Assembly: GCA_964384905.1 (NCBI GenBank)
Contig: CAYLND010000138.1
Location: 1-9,814 of the forward strand
Direction of reading: 5' to 3'
Length of the DNA: 9,814 nt
Origin: Gp22-AA3 sp964384905
GTDB lineage: Bacteria > Acidobacteriota > Polarisedimenticolia > Gp22-AA2
Shown: positions 6,828-9,814 of the stretch, piece by piece
How the letters are laid out: each line of letters begins with the position of its first letter
Position numbering within the stretch: the first letter of the stretch is position 1
Position numbers and translations under genes: made by a program
Notes under the pieces: model-generated
Databases searched by the model: none
Told to the model about the DNA's origin: nothing
Seen by the model: the letters and a program-made list of their open reading frames with translations, nothing else

Positions 6828-6863
6828 GGCGTCCCGCGTGACCGGTCCGCCAGGACGCCGGTC
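6828..6863. terminator. GC-rich hairpin between convergent genes, possible terminator
   Basis: In the 113-base gap between the convergent amidohydrolase and PilZ genes, GACCGGTCC (6840-6848) can pair with GGAC plus CGGTC (6853-6863, with a two-base bulge) around a GCCA loop. Alternatively GGCGTCC (6828-6834) pairs perfectly with GGACGCC (6853-6859). No T-run follows on either strand, so a standard intrinsic terminator is not supported. It may act as a transcript end stabiliser or bidirectional block. Confidence 0.3.
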
Positions 6864-6911
6864 TTCGGGCGATTCGGGACCCCAGGTGACGGTCGGATCG
6901 CCGGGGAACAG

Positions 6912-7574
6912 CTACACGAGGCGGTCGCGGTCGGCCGCCGCCATTTCCAGGAATTCGACCCCCACGGCGTACCCGATGCCGGTGTCGATGTTGGCCCGGA
7001 CCGACGCGACCCGTCCGGTCACGGAGATCGGTCTCTCTTCGGTGTTCCTGTAGATCAGCAGGGACAGGCTCGAGCCGCCGCGGACCCGCGTCAGGGTGTC
7101 GAACCCCATCCCCCCTTCGCTGACGGAGTTGGAGTACCCGAGAAACTCGCGGATGAACCGTCCTCGGGCCACGGGCAGGACGACCGAGTAGCGCGCAAAT
7201 TTCCTGAGACGCATTCCGAGCAGGGAGGCGATCTTCTCCTGCAGCTCCTCGGTCGAGGCGGTCGCGGGCAGCACCTCCGTGCAACCCGCCTCCTTCAGCC
7301 GCCGGGCCTCTTCCTCGCCCGCGGCGAGGGCCAGGATCGGGATCCCCCGCGTCCTGTCGTCGCCGCGGATCCAGCCGCACAGCTCCGGCGCGGGCATCTC
7401 AGGGTCGTCGTGGGACAGGATGATCAAGTCGGGACGATCCGAGGCGGCGACATCGAGCAGAACGGAAGGCTTGCCGGCGGAGAGCGCCTTGACGCTGGCC
7501 CGGGCGAGAAAATAGGGCCTGCCGCTGTCGACCCGCGTCCGGATCGCCTCGCTCCACAGGACCTGCTTGGTCAA
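6912..7574 (-). CDS. Receiver-like (degenerate) plus PilZ two-domain protein
   Basis: This is a 220-residue soluble protein. The start chosen is TTG at 7574 because GAGGGAG lies just upstream and the protein then begins directly with the first strand of the receiver fold (TKQVLW). Residues 1-118 follow the response-regulator receiver pattern, including PDLIIL (48-53) and IPILALAAG (78-86). However, the phosphoacceptor Asp position is S54, the N-terminal acidic pair is replaced by SE (8-9), and the usual KP near the end reads PA (103-104), so it should not be phosphorylated in the normal way. Residues 121-220 form a PilZ domain: the RxxxR motif is R124-R128 (RKFAR), and the second motif is SVSEGG (150-155), with Ser where Asp or Asn is usual. 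PilZ domains bind cyclic di-GMP and control motility, exopolysaccharide or related outputs. The gene is divergent from the MetE-like pair and convergent with the catabolic operon. Its true partner is not visible. Confidence 0.85.
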   Translation of the reverse strand: MTKQVLWSEAIRTRVDSGRPYFLARASVKALSAGKPSVLLDVAASDRPDLIILSHDDPEMPAPELCGWIRGDDRTRGIPILALAAGEEEARRLKEAGCTEVLPATASTEELQEKIASLLGMRLRKFARYSVVLPVARGRFIREFLGYSNSVSEGGMGFDTLTRVRGGSSLSLLIYRNTEERPISVTGRVASVRANIDTGIGYAVGVEFLEMAAADRDRLV

Positions 7575-7578
7575 AGGG

Positions 7579-7585
7579 CTCCCTC
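7579..7585 (-). promoter_or_regulatory. Ribosome binding site deciding a TTG start
   Basis: GAGGGAG on the minus strand, ending four bases before the TTG at 7574 (the GAGG part is seven bases away). It favours this start over an in-frame GTG at 7601, which has no well-placed site. Confidence 0.6.
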
Positions 7586-7591
7586 GCCCCG

Positions 7592-7622
7592 GCGCGTGCA
7601 CCCCCTCACGCGCAGCACGTGC
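7592..7622. repeat. Inverted repeat plus adjacent palindrome upstream of the PilZ gene
   Basis: GCGCGTG (7592-7598) and CACGCGC (7607-7613) form a 7-base inverted repeat with an 8-base spacer. One base further on is the perfect palindrome GCACGTGC (7615-7622). They lie 18-48 bases before the TTG start of the receiver-PilZ gene. They could be operator sites or a hairpin in its leader. GC-rich sequence makes chance palindromes common, so confidence is limited. Confidence 0.4.
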
Positions 7623-7680
7623 CGGAAGCGTAACACAACTGCGCGTCTGGCATTGATGAGTCCTCGGACCGCCCCGACCC

Positions 7681-7709
7681 TTGCGCCGCGAGAATCGGAA
7701 CGATATTCT
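7681..7709 (+). promoter_or_regulatory. Candidate promoter of the MetE-like pair
   Basis: TTGCGC (7681-7686) and TATTCT (7704-7709) are 17 bases apart. Transcription would start near 7716, only about 18 bases before the GTG at 7734. This supports the GTG over the ATG at 7656, which would lie upstream of the transcript. Confidence 0.45.
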
Positions 7710-7710
7710 C
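7690..7710. repeat. Inverted repeat over the MetE-like promoter, possible operator
   Basis: GAGAAT (7690-7695) and ATTCTC (7705-7710) are perfect inverted repeats with a 9-base centre, which itself contributes to ATCG-GAA-CGAT (7694-7704). The repeat covers the spacer and -10 of the candidate promoter, the usual place for a repressor site. No known methionine-regulator box (MetJ, MetR or SAM riboswitch) is recognised. Confidence 0.42.
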
Positions 7711-7719
7711 TCGATCGAC

Positions 7720-7726
7720 GGTGGAG
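7720..7726 (+). promoter_or_regulatory. Ribosome binding site deciding a GTG start
   Basis: GGTGGAG ends seven bases before the GTG at 7734. The in-frame ATG at 7656 has no such site, and its extra 26 residues do not resemble the family. Confidence 0.65.
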
Positions 7727-7733
7727 TGACGAC

Positions 7734-8765
7734 GTGATCCTGGCCTCGCTCTTGAACAGCTACCCGCGCATCGGCGACCGGCCGGCCGAGCAGGCCTTGC
7801 GGCGCGCCCGGCAGCGCGCCGATCGGGGCGAGAGCCCGGCCGAGGCGGTCGCCGCGGCGGAAGACGAGATGATCGGGATGGCGATCGCCGAGCAGGCCGC
7901 CGCCGACATGGACCTGCTGACCGACGGTCAGATCCGATGGCACGACCCTGTGTCCCACCTGGCGCGCGGTCTGGCGGGATTCCGGATCGAAGGACTGCTG
8001 CGCTATTTCGACACGAACACCTACTACCGCCAGCCGGTGGCCGCGGGATCGATCGGACGCGAGCATCCGGTCCTGATCGGGGAGTACCGCTTCGCGGCGG
8101 CCGCGGCGGCCCCTCGGCCGGTGAAGGCCATCGTCACGGGCCCGTTGACCATCGCCCGTCTGTCGCGCGACGCCGGCGCCCGCAGTCCGCGCGACCTGGC
8201 GCTGCAGGTCGGTTCCGCGCTGAACCCCGAGATCCTCGACCTCGAGGCCGCCGGCGCCACCGTGATCCAGGTGGACGAGCCGGCCCTGGCGCGTTTCCCC
8301 GGCGACGCCGACACGCTGCGCCTGGCGTTGCGACGCATGGTCTCGGGGACGACCACGTCCCGGATCCTGCTGGCGACCTCGTTCGGCGACGCGGTGCCGC
8401 TCCTGCCGCTCCTGGCCACGATGCCCGCCTCGATGTTCGGGCTCGACGTCATCGCGGCGCTCGGGCGGGACGGCGAGGACGCGGCCGCGCTCGGCGGACG
8501 CCTGGCGGAGACCTTCGCCGCGGAGACCGGCTTCGCGCTGGGCGTGGTCGACGGGCGCAACACGCGTCTGGAGGACGCCGCGGAGGTCTACGAGACGCGC
8601 GTGCGACCGATCCTCTCGGCCCTGCGCGTCCCGCAAGGCGCGCCGGGCCGCGCCATCCACCTCGTGACGAACCACGGCCTCGAGTTCCTGCCCCGCGAGA
8701 CCGCGCGCGCCAAGATGTCGATCCTGGCCGCGGTGCGCGACCGGGCCCGGCAGGGGTTCCCATGA
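7734..8765 (+). CDS. MetE N-terminal-domain-like protein (stand-alone barrel, zinc site lost)
   Basis: This 343-residue protein starts at GTG 7734. It is related to cobalamin-independent methionine synthase (MetE) and resembles the N-terminal rather than the catalytic barrel. The segments SYPRIG (9-14), RYFDTNTYYRQPV (90-102), VKAIVTGPLTI (130-140), VIQVDEPAL (177-185), RILLATSFGD (210-219) and LGVVDGRN (269-276) follow the order of the MetE N-terminal half, where the equivalents read FPRIG, WFDTNYHY, LLGPVT, QIDEPAL, LLTTYF and GVVDGRN. The zinc ligands of the catalytic barrel are absent: the HxC position reads A215-T-S217, the Glu position is D238, and the final Cys position is H314. Catalysis on its own is therefore doubtful. 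It overlaps the next gene by four bases (ATGA), so the two products are probably made together and may form a complex, with this half supplying methyl-donor or structural functions. A separate COG0620-type methyltransferase is the alternative. Confidence 0.8.
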   Translation: MILASLLNSYPRIGDRPAEQALRRARQRADRGESPAEAVAAAEDEMIGMAIAEQAAADMDLLTDGQIRWHDPVSHLARGLAGFRIEGLLRYFDTNTYYRQPVAAGSIGREHPVLIGEYRFAAAAAAPRPVKAIVTGPLTIARLSRDAGARSPRDLALQVGSALNPEILDLEAAGATVIQVDEPALARFPGDADTLRLALRRMVSGTTTSRILLATSFGDAVPLLPLLATMPASMFGLDVIAALGRDGEDAAALGGRLAETFAAETGFALGVVDGRNTRLEDAAEVYETRVRPILSALRVPQGAPGRAIHLVTNHGLEFLPRETARAKMSILAAVRDRARQGFP

Positions 8766-9784
8766 TCGAACACCCCGCGACCGCCGCGCCGCCGCCCGAG
8801 AACGAGCGTCTCCTGCCGGCCGATCTGCGCCTGCCTCTCAGCACGATCGGCTCGTTCCCGAAGCCGGAACGGCTGAAGCAGGCGCGCGCGGACGTGGCGC
8901 GCGGCGTCCTCCCTGTCGAGGATCTGCGGCGCATCGAGCGGGAGGAGACCGCCTCGTGTCTTGGCGCCCAGGAGGCCCTGGGACTCGATCTGCTCGTGGA
9001 CGGCGAGATGTACCGTGGCGACATGACGACGTATTTCGCGGAGCAGCTCGAGGGGTTCCGGATCTCGGGCCTGGTGCGGTCCTACGGCAACCGCTACTAC
9101 CGGAAGCCGATCGTCGTCGGACCGGTGCGCTGGCCGCGCCCCGTGACCGTCGACTGGTTCCGCTTCGCCGTCGAGCAGACGCGTCGTCCGGTCAAGGCGA
9201 TCCTGACCGGCCCGTACACCATGATGGACTGGTCGTTCGACGAGCATTACGGCTCGCGCGAGGCCCTGGCGATGGCTCTTGCAGAGGTGATCCGGCAGGA
9301 GGCCGCGGCGCTGGTCGAGGCGGGGGCGCGCTACGTGCAGATCGACGAGCCGGCGGTCTCGGTGAGGCCGGACGAGATCGATCTCGCGATCCGCGCCATG
9401 GGCGCGGTCACGGAGGGCCTGCGCGCGCACACCATCACCCACGTCTGCTACGGCGACTTCCCCGCGATCTACCCGCGCCTGCTCGATCTTCCCGTGGATC
9501 AGTTCACGTTGGAGCTGTCGAACTCCGATCTCGGGCTCCTCGAGCTCTTCAAGACGGCGCCCTTCACCAAGGAGCTGGGCGCCGGCGTCCTGGACGTCCA
9601 CAGCCACGCGATCGAGTCGGTGGAGGTCGTCCGCGAGCGGATCAGGGCGGCGCTCGCGGTCGTCCCCGCGGACCGGCTCTTCATCAATCCCGATTGCGGC
9701 CTGAAGACCCGCACGCCCGGGGAGGCGCAGGCCAAGCTCGCGGCCATGGTCGAGGCGACTCGCGAAGTGCGACGGAGTCTGTGA
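8762..9784 (+). CDS. Core-MetE-like zinc methionine synthase catalytic domain (stand-alone)
   Basis: This 340-residue protein corresponds to the C-terminal catalytic barrel of MetE, roughly half the length of full MetE (about 750 residues). The expected reaction is methyl transfer to homocysteine to give methionine, in the cytoplasm. Motifs in order are STIGSFPKP (27-35, homocysteine site), DGEMYRGDM (80-88), RSYGNRYYRKPI (106-117), ILTGPYTMMDWSF (147-159), QIDEPA (193-198), THVCYGDF (226-233), FTLELSNSD (248-256) and NPDCGLKTR (309-317). All four zinc ligands are therefore present: H227, C229, E251 and C312. A low-complexity leader (residues 1-25) precedes the core. The start ATG overlaps the TGA of the N-half-like gene. 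Stand-alone core-MetE proteins in other microbes are known to use methyl donors other than methyl-folate, so the donor here is open. The right edge of the window follows 30 bases after the stop. Confidence 0.88.
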   Translation: MIEHPATAAPPPENERLLPADLRLPLSTIGSFPKPERLKQARADVARGVLPVEDLRRIEREETASCLGAQEALGLDLLVDGEMYRGDMTTYFAEQLEGFRISGLVRSYGNRYYRKPIVVGPVRWPRPVTVDWFRFAVEQTRRPVKAILTGPYTMMDWSFDEHYGSREALAMALAEVIRQEAAALVEAGARYVQIDEPAVSVRPDEIDLAIRAMGAVTEGLRAHTITHVCYGDFPAIYPRLLDLPVDQFTLELSNSDLGLLELFKTAPFTKELGAGVLDVHSHAIESVEVVRERIRAALAVVPADRLFINPDCGLKTRTPGEAQAKLAAMVEATREVRRSL

Positions 9785-9814
9785 CGCGGGTGTCCGGCGC
9801 CGGGCGTCGGCGGC

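Noticed and set aside
6016..7380. Minus-strand frame of 454 codons opposite the amidohydrolase
   Set aside because: No recognisable motif; it overlaps the real amidohydrolase and the real PilZ gene in a different frame.
7656..7733. ATG at 7656 as the start of the first MetE-like protein
   Set aside because: There is no ribosome site, the added 26 residues do not resemble the family, and the candidate promoter lies downstream of this ATG.
8762..9784. Full-length MetE or corrinoid-dependent MetH
   Set aside because: The protein is only 340 residues with one barrel, and there is no cobalamin-binding DxHxxG motif or folate-binding MetH domain.

Overview
This 9.8 kb window is GC-rich bacterial chromosomal DNA, with G or C at most third codon positions. 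No rRNA, tRNA, insertion sequence, phage gene or CRISPR array is visible. The gene types (CxxCH cytochrome, receiver-PilZ regulator, crotonases, core-MetE-like methyltransferases) fit an environmental, probably uncultured, high-GC phylum such as Acidobacteriota, Myxococcota or a Rokubacteria/Methylomirabilota-like lineage. That placement is an inference from style only; nothing here fixes the taxon.

Layout. (1) 1-937: the 3' end of a monoheme cytochrome c-type protein on + meets a convergent gene on - for an unrecognised protein with two membrane segments and a C-terminal soluble domain. (2) 938-1298: a 361-base divergent intergenic region with one candidate promoter in each direction and a hairpin. 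(3) 1299-6798: six tightly packed + strand genes, probably one transcript. They encode an Ala/Pro-rich unknown protein, an NAD(P)-dependent aldehyde dehydrogenase, an enoyl-CoA hydratase, a quinone oxidoreductase/alcohol dehydrogenase-like MDR enzyme, a second enoyl-CoA hydratase and a TIM-barrel amidohydrolase. Gaps run from -4 to +12 bases. It looks like a catabolic module that oxidises an aldehyde and processes CoA thioesters, but no CoA ligase, acyl-CoA dehydrogenase or thiolase lies inside the window, so the substrate cannot be named. (4) 6799-6911: a short convergent intergenic region with a GC-rich hairpin. (5) 6912-7574 on -: a receiver-like plus PilZ two-domain protein whose receiver half has lost its phosphorylation residues. 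(6) 7575-7733: a divergent promoter region with several inverted repeats. (7) 7734-9784: two overlapping + genes that look like the two halves of cobalamin-independent methionine synthase (MetE) on separate polypeptides. The first resembles the non-catalytic N-terminal barrel; the second is the catalytic zinc barrel with all expected ligands. The last 30 bases hold nothing recognisable.

The most interesting points are the split MetE-like pair with an inverted repeat over its likely promoter, the pseudo-receiver PilZ protein transcribed divergently from it, and the catabolic operon led by an uncharacterised gene. All family calls rest on motifs and remembered family patterns, not on database searches.
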